Assembly (NCBI RefSeq): GCF_040049255.1
Contig: NZ_JBDZDR010000004.1
Span: 372,001 to 436,000 of the forward strand
Direction of reading: 5' to 3'
Length of the DNA: 64,000 nucleotides
From: Pseudaminobacter sp040049255
Lineage (GTDB): Bacteria > Pseudomonadota > Alphaproteobacteria > Rhizobiales > Rhizobiaceae
Shown piece by piece: positions 43,972-52,710 of this stretch. The notes under the pieces are model-generated. The model was given only the letters and a program-made list of their open reading frames with translations, was not told the origin of the DNA and searched no databases. Each line of letters begins with the position of its first letter. The stretch's first letter is position 1. The translations under genes were made by a program, and so were the position numbers.

Positions 43972-45348
43972 ATGCGTGTCATTATCTGCGGGGCAGGGCA
44001 GGTCGGCTACGGCATTGCCGAGCGGCTTGCCGCTGAGAAGAACGACGTTTCGGTCATCGACACGTCGCCGGAACTGATTCACGCTATAATGGACGCGCTG
44101 GACGTGCGTGGCTTCGTTGGCCACGGCTCGCACCCGGAGGTGCTGGAGGCAGCCGGGGCGCAGAACGCCGACATGATCATCGCCGTCACACTCTACGACG
44201 AGGTCAATATCGTCGCCTGCGAGGTGGCGCACGCGCTCTTCAACGTGCCGATGAAGATTGCGCGCATCCGCGCCCAGTCGTATCTCAGGCCGCACTATCA
44301 GGACCTTTTCTCGCGCGAGCACTTGCCGATCGACGTCATCATCTCGCCGGAGATGGAAGTGGGCGAGATGGTGCTGCGGCGCATCGCCATTCCTGGCGCA
44401 ATGGACGTGGTGAGCTTTGCCGAGAACAAGATCGCGATGGTGGCGATCGAGTGCCTGGAGGATTGCCCGGTCGTCCACACGCCTCTCTCACAGCTTTCCG
44501 ATCTGTTCCCGGACCTGCCATCGACGGTTGTCGGCATCGTGCGGGCTGGCAAGCTGTTCATCCCGCGCTCGGTTGATCGTCTCGAACCGGAAGACGTCGC
44601 CTATGTGGTGACGACCAAGGACCAGGTGCGCCGCACCCTTGGCCTCTTCGGCCATGAGGAACAGGAGGCCACGCGAATCGTCGTTGCCGGCGGCGGCAAT
44701 GTCGGCCTCTACGTCGCCAAGATGATCGAGCAGCGGCAGTCGCGCACGAAAATCAAGATCATCGAAGCAAACCGCGACCGTGCCATCACCGTTGCCGACG
44801 AGCTTCGTCGAACCGTGGTGCTTAGCGGCAGCGCTCTGGACCAGAACCTGCTTTTGCAGGCGGACATCCAAGATGCGGACCTCATGGTCGCGCTGACCAA
44901 CAACGACCAGGTGAACATCCTGTCCAGCGTCATGGCCAAGCGTCTTGGCTGCAAGGCCAACCTGGCGCTGATCAACAATCCGACCTATCAGGATCTGACC
45001 AAGTCGCTCGGCATCGATGCGCATGTGAACCCAGGGGCCGTCACCATTTCGCGGGTGCTACAGCACGTTCGCCGTGGGCGCATCCGCGCCGTGCACAGCG
45101 TTCAGCGGGGCGCGGCGGAGATCATCGAGGCCGAGGCCCTGGAGACCTCGCCGCTGGTGGGGGCATACTTGCGCGACCTCAACCTGCCGCATGGCATTCG
45201 CATCGGCGCGATCTACCGCGATGGCCAGGTGATCAAGCCCAGCGGCGGATCGAAAATTCAGCCAAAGGACCGGGTGGTCATATTTGCGCTTGCCGAAGCG
45301 GTGCGGCAGGTGGAGCAGATGTTCCGCGTCAGCCTCGAATTCTTCTGA
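43972..45348 (+). CDS. trkA: Trk system potassium transporter regulatory subunit TrkA
   Basis: 458 residues made of two RCK units, each an NAD-binding Rossmann part (VIICGAGQVGYGIAERLAAEKNDVSVID, then VVAGGGNVGLYVAKMIE) plus a TrkA-C domain (MDVVSFAENKIAM; LETSPLVGAYLRDLNL). It sits on the cytoplasmic face of TrkH/G and gates K+ uptake. It lies 34 bases after ntrX, the usual alphaproteobacterial order ntrYX-trkA-hfq. Confidence 0.95.
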   Translation: MRVIICGAGQVGYGIAERLAAEKNDVSVIDTSPELIHAIMDALDVRGFVGHGSHPEVLEAAGAQNADMIIAVTLYDEVNIVACEVAHALFNVPMKIARIRAQSYLRPHYQDLFSREHLPIDVIISPEMEVGEMVLRRIAIPGAMDVVSFAENKIAMVAIECLEDCPVVHTPLSQLSDLFPDLPSTVVGIVRAGKLFIPRSVDRLEPEDVAYVVTTKDQVRRTLGLFGHEEQEATRIVVAGGGNVGLYVAKMIEQRQSRTKIKIIEANRDRAITVADELRRTVVLSGSALDQNLLLQADIQDADLMVALTNNDQVNILSSVMAKRLGCKANLALINNPTYQDLTKSLGIDAHVNPGAVTISRVLQHVRRGRIRAVHSVQRGAAEIIEAEALETSPLVGAYLRDLNLPHGIRIGAIYRDGQVIKPSGGSKIQPKDRVVIFALAEAVRQVEQMFRVSLEFF

Positions 45349-45632
45349 TTTTCCTAACGTAAACTGGTATTGTCATGGCGTTTTACGCACACGCTCAGGA
45401 TTCTCCGGCCGGGCCGAAAATTGCAGATGGTTGTGCTCAAACTTTTGTCGCAACCGGAATTTTTGGCGTTGCAGAAGAAACGCCGGCCTGATAACCGCAT
45501 AAGTGGAATTACTTTGATACAACTCGTTCTGCTTGTCGCAGACGCGGCAAGGGGCGGTTTGCACGCTTGACACAGGCTTGTAACTTTGGCGCAGTGGCCG
45601 GCAAATCGACGGGGTCGAGAAAGATAAGAAAA

Positions 45633-45881
45633 ATGGCGGAACGCACGCAAAATCTCCAGGATCTGTTCCTGAATTCTGTTCGTAAGAGCAAGAACCCACT
45701 CACGATCTTCCTCATTAATGGCGTCAAGCTTACAGGCGTTGTGACCTCGTTCGACAACTTCTGTGTCTTGCTGCGCCGCGACGGGCATTCACAACTCGTC
45801 TACAAACATGCAATCTCTACCATCATGCCGAGCCAGCCGGTTCAGATGTTCGATGGTGAGGAAAATTCTCAGGGAGCCTGA
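45633..45881 (+). CDS. hfq: RNA chaperone Hfq
   Basis: 82 residues from MAERTQNLQDLFLNSVRK, the typical compact alphaproteobacterial form. The Sm1 (PLTIFLINGVKLTGVVTSFDNF) and Sm2 (LVYKHAISTIMP) motifs are intact, so the hexamer and the proximal and distal RNA faces should form. The 284-bp gap after trkA probably holds its own promoter. The purine-rich GAGAAAGATAAG before the ATG may be a weak ribosome site. The hflX gene follows without any gap. Confidence 0.97.
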   Translation: MAERTQNLQDLFLNSVRKSKNPLTIFLINGVKLTGVVTSFDNFCVLLRRDGHSQLVYKHAISTIMPSQPVQMFDGEENSQGA

Positions 45882-47279
45882 TTGGCCCAAGACAAGAACG
45901 CCGGAAACGGCGAGCGCAGGCCCGGGAACAATGGCCCGGGTCTCACCCCCGGTGAGAAGCTGACAAGCGCTGTTGTTGTCGTACCTGTTCTAACGCGCCA
46001 GCCGCGCGGGGAGGACGATTCGAATCGCCCCCGCATGACGCGCTCGTCCGAGGCTCGCCTCGAAGAGGCGGTAGGTCTGGCGGCCGCGATCGATCTCAAT
46101 CCGGTTCACACCGCAGTCGTGACGGTGAACGACCCGCGCCCGGCCACCCTGCTGGGCAGCGGCAAGGTCGATGAGCTTGCCGAGGTGGTCAAGGAGACCC
46201 ATGCAGAGTTGGTGATCGTCGATCACCCGCTTACGCCGGTGCAGCAGCGCAATCTGGAAAAGGCGACGAACGCCAAGGTGCTCGACCGCACCGGCCTGAT
46301 TCTCGAAATCTTTGGCCGGCGTGCGCGCACCAAGGAAGGCACGCTGCAGGTCGATCTCGCTCATCTCAACTACCAGAAGGGCCGGCTGGTGCGCAGCTGG
46401 ACCCACCTTGAGCGCCAGCGCGGCGGCGCCGGTTTCCTCGGCGGCCCCGGCGAAACGCAGATCGAAGCGGACCGTCGTGCGCTTCAGGAAAAGATCATCA
46501 AGCTCAAGCGCGAGTTGGAGACGGTGCGCCGCACCCGCGACCTGCATCGCGCCAAGCGCCGCAAGGTGCCGTTTCCGGTCGTTGCGATCGTCGGCTACAC
46601 CAATGCCGGCAAGTCCACCCTGTTCAACCGGCTGACCGGAGCAGGCGTGCTGGCCGAGGACATGCTGTTTGCCACCCTCGACCCGACTTTGCGCCGGGTG
46701 CGCCTGCCACATGGCACGCCGATAATCCTGTCCGACACGGTTGGCTTCATCTCCGATCTGCCGACTCATTTGATTGCCGCCTTCCGAGCCACGCTGGAAG
46801 AGGTGGTTGAGGCCGATCTGATCATCCATCTGCGCGATATTTCAGACCCGGACACTGCCGCGCAGGCGGAGGACGTAGAGCGCATTCTTGGCGATCTCGG
46901 CGTCGATCCCGCGGATGACATGCGAATCATCGAGGTCTGGAACAAGATCGACCGCCTGGACGAAGGCAATCGCGCGCGTCTTCTGGCCGAGAGCGAGCGC
47001 GGAAAGCCTGCGCCGCCGATCGCCGTCTCCGCCATAACAGGCGAGGGCATCGACACACTCACGGGGGCGCTGATCGAAGAGCGATTGTCGGGAGAGTTGA
47101 AGCCGATAACGGTCGAGCTTGCGCCCGACCAGCTTGGTTTGATCGACTGGCTCTATCGGAACGGCGATGTCGTCAAACGCGCTGACAACGAGGACGGCAG
47201 TGTGACGATTTCCATGCAGGCCACGGCGGCTGCATGCGAGGAGATCGAAGCCAGATTAAGACGTCACAACAAGGGGTAG
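45882..47279 (+). CDS. hflX: ribosome-associated GTPase HflX
   Basis: 465 residues from a TTG that directly follows the hfq stop; AGGGAG about eight bases upstream supports this start. An N-terminal nucleotide-binding domain (about 25-200; ATLLGSGKVDELAEVVKE, GGPGETQIEADRR) precedes the GTPase domain with G1 GYTNAGKST, G3 DTVGF and G4 NKID. HflX splits stalled or stressed 70S ribosomes. The hfq-hflX order is widely conserved. It ends at a hairpin shared with the convergent mazG gene. Confidence 0.95.
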   Translation: MAQDKNAGNGERRPGNNGPGLTPGEKLTSAVVVVPVLTRQPRGEDDSNRPRMTRSSEARLEEAVGLAAAIDLNPVHTAVVTVNDPRPATLLGSGKVDELAEVVKETHAELVIVDHPLTPVQQRNLEKATNAKVLDRTGLILEIFGRRARTKEGTLQVDLAHLNYQKGRLVRSWTHLERQRGGAGFLGGPGETQIEADRRALQEKIIKLKRELETVRRTRDLHRAKRRKVPFPVVAIVGYTNAGKSTLFNRLTGAGVLAEDMLFATLDPTLRRVRLPHGTPIILSDTVGFISDLPTHLIAAFRATLEEVVEADLIIHLRDISDPDTAAQAEDVERILGDLGVDPADDMRIIEVWNKIDRLDEGNRARLLAESERGKPAPPIAVSAITGEGIDTLTGALIEERLSGELKPITVELAPDQLGLIDWLYRNGDVVKRADNEDGSVTISMQATAAACEEIEARLRRHNKG

Positions 47280-47303
47280 GGCGCGCGTTACTTCGCGCCC
47301 TTT
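47279..47303. terminator. bidirectional terminator between hflX and mazG
   Basis: GGGCGCG (47279-47285) pairs with CGCGCCC (47294-47300) around an eight-base loop and is followed by TTT on the plus strand. The stem overlaps the last base of hflX and the last codons of mazG, so both genes would end within it. Confidence 0.65.
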
Positions 47304-48112
47304 GCCTGCTGCCAGAGCGCTTCCATTTCCTCCAGCGTTGCCTCCTGCAACCTCTTCCCAGACTTTTCCAGCGCACTCTCCACATGATGGAAGCGCGTGC
47401 GGAACTTCTCGTTGGTGCCGCTCAGTGCGGCCTCCGAATCGATTCCCAGATGGCGCCCGAAGTTGACGAGCGCGAACAGCACGTCGCCGAATTCGTCCTG
47501 GATCGCGGCTTGGTCGGCGCTGGCCATCGCTTCGCGAAGCTCGCCGATCTCTTCCTCGATCTTGTCGAGGATCGGTGCAGCCTCCTTCCAGTCGAAGCCG
47601 ACACGCGCCGCCTTTTCCTGTAGCTTCAACGCACGTGTGAGCGCCGGGAATGCGACGGGAACGCCGTCGAGAAACCCACTGCCATGGTCCTCCGGATCCT
47701 GGCCGCGAGCCAAGCGCGCTTCGCGCTTCTCGGCCTTCTCTTCCGCCTTGATCGATTCCCACATGCCCTTGGCCATGCCGGCGCCGCGCGCCTCTTCGTC
47801 GCCGAAGACATGCGGGTGGCGGCGGATCATCTTCGTGGTGACCGCCTCCACCACATCGCCGAAATCGAACTCGCCGGCCTCCTTGGCCATCTGCGCGTGA
47901 TAGACCACCTGTAGAAGAAGATCGCCCAGTTCCTGGCGCAGGTCGTCGAAATCGCCACGCGCGATTGCGTCGGCGACCTCATAGGCTTCCTCGATTGTGT
48001 AGGGCGCGATAGTCTGGAAATTCTGCTCGATGTCCCACGGGCAGCCGGTGACCGGTGCGCGCAGCGCGGCCATGATTTCAATCAGCCGCGAGATGTCTTT
48101 GGATGGCTTCAT
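47288..48112 (-). CDS. mazG: nucleoside triphosphate pyrophosphohydrolase MazG
   Basis: 274 residues with two MazG domains. Metal-binding EExxE...ExxD patterns occur at EEAYEVADAI...LRQELGDLLLQVVYH and again at KIEEEIGELREA...IQDEFGDVLFALVN. It hydrolyses NTPs to NMPs and pyrophosphate, cleaning up damaged nucleotides and affecting ppGpp-linked stress. Transcribed towards hflX. It is not the antitoxin partner of MazEF. Confidence 0.95.
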   Translation of the reverse strand: MKPSKDISRLIEIMAALRAPVTGCPWDIEQNFQTIAPYTIEEAYEVADAIARGDFDDLRQELGDLLLQVVYHAQMAKEAGEFDFGDVVEAVTTKMIRRHPHVFGDEEARGAGMAKGMWESIKAEEKAEKREARLARGQDPEDHGSGFLDGVPVAFPALTRALKLQEKAARVGFDWKEAAPILDKIEEEIGELREAMASADQAAIQDEFGDVLFALVNFGRHLGIDSEAALSGTNEKFRTRFHHVESALEKSGKRLQEATLEEMEALWQQAKGAK

Positions 48113-48209
48113 GGCCGTGTACTAGCCCTGTTACAGCGGATGTTCGGCCGGGCGTGTTTGCCGCTGGCGCCGGTCATCATCGATGATTGGAGGGGTTAAA
48201 GCCGATCGC

Positions 48210-49259
48210 TCATGTCGTCGCAACAAAATTGAGTTCTGGCTTCTGCAGGATCTGCAACTCGTTCGGATCGCGCCCGGCTATTGCCGCCAGCAGAGCGCGC
48301 CCCATCTGCCAGCCAGCATCGGTAATATCTTCGTAGATCGTGTCGATCTGGGGGCGTACGAGGTTGAAAAGCCCGGAGGTGCGCTTGGCGACAATTCCGA
48401 TGTCCCGGCCCGGGTTCAGCCCGCGATCGCTGATTGCGGCCATCACGGCAAGCGCGGAAACCTCGCCGCCGCAGACATAGCCGTCGGGCGGATTGGGTTC
48501 GCCCAAGCGCTGGAACACTTGTGCCTGGATGTCTGCTGCGGAGCTGTCGAGGTCGACGCCTTCCGCCAGTTCGAAGGAGACGCCAGATTCGCGTACAGCG
48601 CTCATGAAACCATACTGAACGTGTTGGAAAAACGTGAAACGGCGCGGCGGCATGATGATCGCCAGCCGTTTGCGGCCGCTTCCGATCAAACGCTTCGTTG
48701 CTTCGTAGGAGAAGCTGTAATTGTCGAAATCCACATAGGGATGAGGGGTGCCGAGCTCGGTGCGCCCGTGACACACAAACGGGAAGTCGTGCTCGAGCAG
48801 CAGCTTCACGCGTTCGTCGAATGGTTCGGTGCGCGAGAAGACGATGCCGTCCGCCATGCGGTTGCGCATGATATGGCGTACGGGATCGGTGCTCGGCGCA
48901 TTGGCGAAATGCGGCGTGACCACCAGGTGATAGGCCGTGTTGCGCAGCGCCTCCGTCAGGCCGCGGATCAACGACGTGCTGAAGCCCAGTATCTCTTCAT
49001 GGGGATCGAGCACGAGCGTGATGACATTCGTGCGCCCTGTGCGCAGCCTCTGCGCGGCACGGTCGGGCAGATAGCCGATCTCTTCCGCAACCCGCTGCAC
49101 TTTCTGGCGCGTTTCAAGGGCGATCTGGGGCGCGCCGCCCAGCGCCCGCGATACGGTCGTCACGGCCAGGCCGGTCAGCTCCGCGATCGTGCGAAGCGTA
49201 GGCTTGGCCACCGCGTCATCACCTGTCTCGCGTCTCCCGCCTCTGTCCGTACCGTCCAT
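48210..49259 (-). CDS. LacI-family transcriptional regulator of the sugar ABC operon
   Basis: 349 residues from the ATG at 49259 (GAGG eight bases upstream); a GTG at 49211, starting VAKPTLRTIAEL, is the other candidate. The N-terminal LacI HTH and hinge are LRTIAELTGLAVTTVSRALGGAPQIALETRQKVQRVAEEIGYLPDRAAQRL, followed by a periplasmic-binding-like sensor domain (TNVITLVLDPHEEILGF onwards). It is divergent from the transporter operon, and two LacI-type palindromes lie between them, one before each gene. It is probably an autoregulated repressor released by the transported sugar or a product of it. Confidence 0.92.
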   Translation of the reverse strand: MDGTDRGGRRETGDDAVAKPTLRTIAELTGLAVTTVSRALGGAPQIALETRQKVQRVAEEIGYLPDRAAQRLRTGRTNVITLVLDPHEEILGFSTSLIRGLTEALRNTAYHLVVTPHFANAPSTDPVRHIMRNRMADGIVFSRTEPFDERVKLLLEHDFPFVCHGRTELGTPHPYVDFDNYSFSYEATKRLIGSGRKRLAIIMPPRRFTFFQHVQYGFMSAVRESGVSFELAEGVDLDSSAADIQAQVFQRLGEPNPPDGYVCGGEVSALAVMAAISDRGLNPGRDIGIVAKRTSGLFNLVRPQIDTIYEDITDAGWQMGRALLAAIAGRDPNELQILQKPELNFVATT

Positions 49260-49294
49260 CCGTCGTGCCTCATCAATGCTGCCGAATTACGCGC

Positions 49295-49308
49295 TTGTAA
49301 CGTTATAA
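49295..49308. promoter_or_regulatory. LacI-type operator 1 (regulator side)
   Basis: TTGTAACGTTATAA, one mismatch from the palindrome TTATAACGTTATAA, with the CG centre typical of LacI-family operators. It lies 36 bases upstream of the regulator ATG, consistent with autoregulation. Confidence 0.6.
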
Positions 49309-49414
49309 ATCCGCCCAAACGACATTAAAAGACTGGGAGGCGCCCTCTTTACAGCAGCTCTTGGCTCGCCGCCAAGATGACGTTGAGCGGAAACAGTGCG
49401 CGCGGCCGCGCACC

Positions 49415-49444
49415 TTGACACCAACCTGATTTATATCGTTATAA
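49415..49444 (+). promoter_or_regulatory. promoter of the sugar transporter operon with overlapping LacI-type operator 2
   Basis: A perfect -35 TTGACA (49415-49420) is followed after 18 bases by TTATAA (49439-49444) as a possible -10. The operator TTATATCGTTATAA (49431-49444), a one-mismatch copy of the same palindrome as operator 1, covers the -10. Bound repressor would block RNA polymerase. The binding-protein gene starts 46 bases further on. Confidence 0.6.
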
Positions 49445-49490
49445 ATTCACAGCTGGCGCATTTTGTCGCCATGTCATAGGGGAGGTTTTC

Positions 49491-50744
49491 ATGTCACTGC
49501 GTACGATTACAAAGCTTGCTGCGAGTGTCGCGCTTATCGCAATTACCTCGGGTGCCGCAAAGGCGGCCGACAATGTCGAGGTTCTGCACTGGTGGACGTC
49601 GGGAGGTGAAGCCGCTGCGCTGGACGTGCTCAAGAAGGACCTCGAATCCAAGGGCGTGACCTGGTCCGACATGCCGGTCGCCGGCGGCGGCGGCGAGGCG
49701 GCCATGACCGCGCTGCGCGCCCGTGTCACCGCAGGCAACCCGCCTACGGCCGTGCAGGCGCTGGGCTTCGACATCACCGACTGGGCCAAGCAGGGCGTCG
49801 TGGGCGACCTGAGCGAAGTCGCCAATGCGGAAGGCTGGGACAAGGTGATCCCGACCGCGCTGCAGAACTTTTCCAAATTCGATGGCAAGTGGATCGCAGC
49901 GCCTGTGAACGTCCACTCCACCAACTGGGTGTGGATCTCCAAGAAGGCGCTGGATGCCGCCGGCGGCAAGGAGCCCCAGAACTGGGACGAGTTCGTCGCC
50001 ATGCTCGACAAGATGAAGGCAAACGGCATCACGCCGCTCGCCCATGGCGGCCAGCCCTGGCAGGACGCGACCCTGTTTGACGCGGTGGTGCTGTCGCTGG
50101 GCACCGACTTCTACAAGGCATCCATGATCGATGTCGACCCCGCGGCGCTGGGCGGCGACAAGATGAAGGAAGCGTTCAGCCGCATGGAAAAGCTGCGCTC
50201 CTATGTCGACGACAACTTCTCCGGCCGCGACTGGAACCTGGCTTCGGCCATGGTCATCGAAGGCAAGGCCGGCGCGCAGATGATGGGCGACTGGGCCAAG
50301 GGCGAGTTCCTCAAGGCCGGCCAGAAGCCGGGCACCGACTTTGTCTGCATCCGCTTCCCCGGCACTCAGGGCGCTGTCACCTTCAACTCCGACCAGTTCA
50401 TGATGTTCAAGGTCGGTGAGGACAAGCAGAAGGCGCAGCTCATGATGGCCTCGGCCATCGAGGACCCGAAGTTCCAGTCGGCCTTCAACGTGGTGAAGGG
50501 CTCGGTGCCCGCACGCACCGACGTGCCGAACACAGACTTCGACGATTGCGGCAAGAAGGGCATGGCCGACCTGGCCGAGGCCAACGAGAAGGGCACGCTG
50601 TTCGGCTCCATGGCCCACGGCCATTCCGTGCCGGCCTCGATCAAAAATGCGATGTACGACGTCGTCACGCGACACTTCAACGGCGACCTGTCGACGGACG
50701 ACGCGCCGGCCGAACTCGCTGCCGCGGTTGCGGCCGCACAATAA
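49491..50744 (+). CDS. sugar ABC transporter substrate-binding protein (glucose/mannose-type)
   Basis: 417 residues. The signal peptide MSLRTITKLAASVALIAITS ends near AKA-A at residue 25, and the mature protein starts DNVEVLHWWTSGGEAAAL, typical of cluster-1 carbohydrate-binding proteins (COG1653). It resembles glucose/mannose-binding proteins of GtsA type, though the sugar bound cannot be fixed by reading. A strong GGGGAGG precedes the ATG. It is the first gene of the LacI-controlled operon; a GC-rich hairpin after its stop may stabilise this part of the message so that the binding protein is made in excess. Confidence 0.9.
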   Translation: MSLRTITKLAASVALIAITSGAAKAADNVEVLHWWTSGGEAAALDVLKKDLESKGVTWSDMPVAGGGGEAAMTALRARVTAGNPPTAVQALGFDITDWAKQGVVGDLSEVANAEGWDKVIPTALQNFSKFDGKWIAAPVNVHSTNWVWISKKALDAAGGKEPQNWDEFVAMLDKMKANGITPLAHGGQPWQDATLFDAVVLSLGTDFYKASMIDVDPAALGGDKMKEAFSRMEKLRSYVDDNFSGRDWNLASAMVIEGKAGAQMMGDWAKGEFLKAGQKPGTDFVCIRFPGTQGAVTFNSDQFMMFKVGEDKQKAQLMMASAIEDPKFQSAFNVVKGSVPARTDVPNTDFDDCGKKGMADLAEANEKGTLFGSMAHGHSVPASIKNAMYDVVTRHFNGDLSTDDAPAELAAAVAAAQ

Positions 50745-50756
50745 GGCGTGGGGGCC

Positions 50757-50792
50757 TGCCGGCGGGGGCGATGTCTTTAGCACCCGCCGGCA
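50757..50792 (+). promoter_or_regulatory. intercistronic hairpin after the binding-protein gene
   Basis: TGCCGGCGGG (50757-50766) and CCCGCCGGCA (50783-50792) form a perfect 10-bp stem with a 16-base loop and no T-run. It lies between the binding-protein and first permease genes, where such hairpins often protect the upstream message or attenuate the downstream one. Confidence 0.6.
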
Positions 50793-50883
50793 ACTTTGAG
50801 AGAGCGCCGTGCAGCCGTCCGGCCGCTCCTGTTCCAGCGCGCAATATCGGTGGCAGATGCCGCCGTTTGCGGGATAACGCATA

Positions 50884-51765
50884 ATGCCGACACGCAATCA
50901 GTTGCAGTCCATCGTGCCGAAATTGGTGCTCGCGCCCAGCTTCGCGATGGTCCTGCTCTTCGTCTATGCCTTCATTCTCTACACCGGCTATCTGTCGCTG
51001 ACGGATTCCAAGATGCTGCCCTCCTACGGGCTGGTCGGCTTCGAGAACTACGCGAAGCTGTGGAAGCTACCGCACTGGTGGCGGGCGCTGACCAACCTGG
51101 CGATCTTCGGTGTGCTTTACATCGCGGTGTGCTCGGTGCTCGGCCTGTTCCTGGCCATTCTGCTCGACCAGAAGATAAGGGCAGAGGGTTTTCTGCGCCC
51201 GATCTATCTCTACCCGATGGCCCTGTCCTTCATTGTCACTGGCACCGCGTGGAAGTGGTTCCTCGACCCGGGCATTGGCCTCGAGCACACCATGCAGATG
51301 TGGGGCTGGGAGAGTTTCTCCTTCACCTGGATCAAGGACCGCAATCTGGCGATCTACACGGTTGTGATGGCCGCGGTCTGGCAGTCGTCGGGCTTCGTCA
51401 TGGCGATGTTCCTGGCGGGCCTGCGCGGCGTGGACAACGAGATCATCAAGGCGGCCCAGATCGACGGCGCCTCGACCACGACCATCTATCGCCGCATCAT
51501 CATCCCGCTGATGCGGCCCGTTTTCCTGTCGGCCTTCGTGGTGCTCGCCCACCTGGCCATCAAGTCTTATGACCTGGTGGTGGCGCTGACCGGCGGCGGG
51601 CCGGGGCAGGCGACCGAACTGCCGGCTACCTTCATGTATTCCTACACCTTCACCCGCAACCAGATGGGCATCGGCGCCTCGTCTGCGGTGATCATGCTGA
51701 TCATGATCTTCTCCATCATCGTCCCATATCTCTATTCGGAACTGCGGGGAGGGCCGCGCCAATGA
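50884..51765 (+). CDS. sugar ABC transporter permease 1 (GtsB-like)
   Basis: 293 residues with six membrane helices, beginning LVLAPSFAMVLLFVYAFILYTGYLSL. The binding-protein-dependent permease EAA loop is visible in GVDNEIIKAAQIDGASTTTIYRRIIIPLMRP. The sequence style (PKLVLAPSFAMV, SLTDSKMLPSYGLVGFENY) resembles glucose transporter GtsB. It overlaps the second permease by four bases. Confidence 0.92.
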   Translation: MPTRNQLQSIVPKLVLAPSFAMVLLFVYAFILYTGYLSLTDSKMLPSYGLVGFENYAKLWKLPHWWRALTNLAIFGVLYIAVCSVLGLFLAILLDQKIRAEGFLRPIYLYPMALSFIVTGTAWKWFLDPGIGLEHTMQMWGWESFSFTWIKDRNLAIYTVVMAAVWQSSGFVMAMFLAGLRGVDNEIIKAAQIDGASTTTIYRRIIIPLMRPVFLSAFVVLAHLAIKSYDLVVALTGGGPGQATELPATFMYSYTFTRNQMGIGASSAVIMLIMIFSIIVPYLYSELRGGPRQ

Positions 51766-52643
51766 GCCTGCCTTCATCCGACAACGCGACGCAGGTCAAC
51801 AGGCTGACGCGCGGGCTGATCTATATCGTGCTCGTGCTGTTTGCGATCTACTACCTGCTGCCGCTCTACGTGATGATCGTGAACTCGGTGAAGCCGCTCT
51901 CCGAAATCCGCGAAGGCAACATGCTCGCCTTTCCGAGAGAAGTGACGCTCGATCCATGGTTCACCGCCTGGTCGACGGCGCAGATCGGAGTGCAGGCGAC
52001 CGGCCTGAAACCCTATTTCATCAACTCGATCCTGATGGCGGTGCCAGCGGTGGCGATCTCGACATTCCTCGGAGCGCTGAACGGCTTTGTCCTGACCAAA
52101 TGGCGTTTCAGGGGCGACAATCTGGTGTTCGGGCTGATGTTGCTGGCCTGCTTCATCCCGTTCCAGATCGCGCTCATTCCCGCCGCCCGCATCCTGGGCA
52201 TGCTCGGCGTTGCCGGGACGACGCGCGGGCTGGTGTTGATCCATGTGGCCTATGGCCTCGGCTTCACAACCCTGTTCTTCCGCAACTACTATGCCGCCTT
52301 TCCGACCGAACTGGTAAAGGCCGCGCAGATCGACGGCGCCAGCTTCTTCCAGATTTTCCGACGCATCCTGCTGCCGTCCTCCGCGCCGATCATCGTGGTG
52401 ACGGTGATCTGGCAGTTCACCAACATCTGGAACGATTTCCTGTTCGGCGCCTCCTTCGGCGATTTCAAGTCGCAGCCCATGACAGTGGCGCTGAACAACC
52501 TCGTGTCGTCCTCGAGCGGCGTGAAGGAATACAACGTCCATTTTGCCGGCGCGATCCTGGCGGCGCTGCCGACCCTGGTCGTCTACATCGTGTCGGGCCG
52601 GTATTTCGTGCGGGGCCTCATGGCCGGCGCGGTGAAGGGTTAG
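51762..52643 (+). CDS. sugar ABC transporter permease 2 (carbohydrate MalG/GtsC-like)
   Basis: 293 residues, six membrane helices starting GLIYIVLVLFAIYYLLPLYVMIVNSVKPL. The EAA loop is FPTELVKAAQIDGASFFQIFRRILLPSSAP. It forms the transmembrane pore with permease 1. It overlaps permease 1 (ATGA), and its stop is followed by a 47-bp palindromic repeat before the ATPase gene. Confidence 0.92.
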   Translation: MSLPSSDNATQVNRLTRGLIYIVLVLFAIYYLLPLYVMIVNSVKPLSEIREGNMLAFPREVTLDPWFTAWSTAQIGVQATGLKPYFINSILMAVPAVAISTFLGALNGFVLTKWRFRGDNLVFGLMLLACFIPFQIALIPAARILGMLGVAGTTRGLVLIHVAYGLGFTTLFFRNYYAAFPTELVKAAQIDGASFFQIFRRILLPSSAPIIVVTVIWQFTNIWNDFLFGASFGDFKSQPMTVALNNLVSSSSGVKEYNVHFAGAILAALPTLVVYIVSGRYFVRGLMAGAVKG

Positions 52644-52690
52644 AGCATCGGACCGAAAAGTGGAATCCGGTTTTCGGAAAATCCGATGCT
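52644..52690. repeat. 47-bp palindromic intergenic repeat of rhizobial type
   Basis: The element starts AGCATCGGACCGAAAAGTGG and ends GGAAAATCCGATGCT. The outer arms AGCATCGGA/TCCGATGCT and inner CCGAAAA/TTTTCGG make a long imperfect stem. It fills nearly the whole gap between permease 2 and the ATPase gene. Very similar palindromes recur in Rhizobiales genomes, from memory. Confidence 0.8.
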
Positions 52691-52710
52691 CAGATAAAGA
52701 GATAGATCGC

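Noticed and set aside
45370..45570. 66-codon open frame in the trkA-hfq gap
   Set aside because: No ribosome site, no conserved motif; more likely the hfq leader and promoter region.
45567..45572. TTGACA as -35 of an hfq promoter
   Set aside because: No acceptable -10 element is found 16-18 bases downstream, so I did not list a promoter.
47288..48112. Reading mazG as part of a MazEF toxin-antitoxin module
   Set aside because: The protein is the two-domain pyrophosphohydrolase; no mazE or mazF is nearby.
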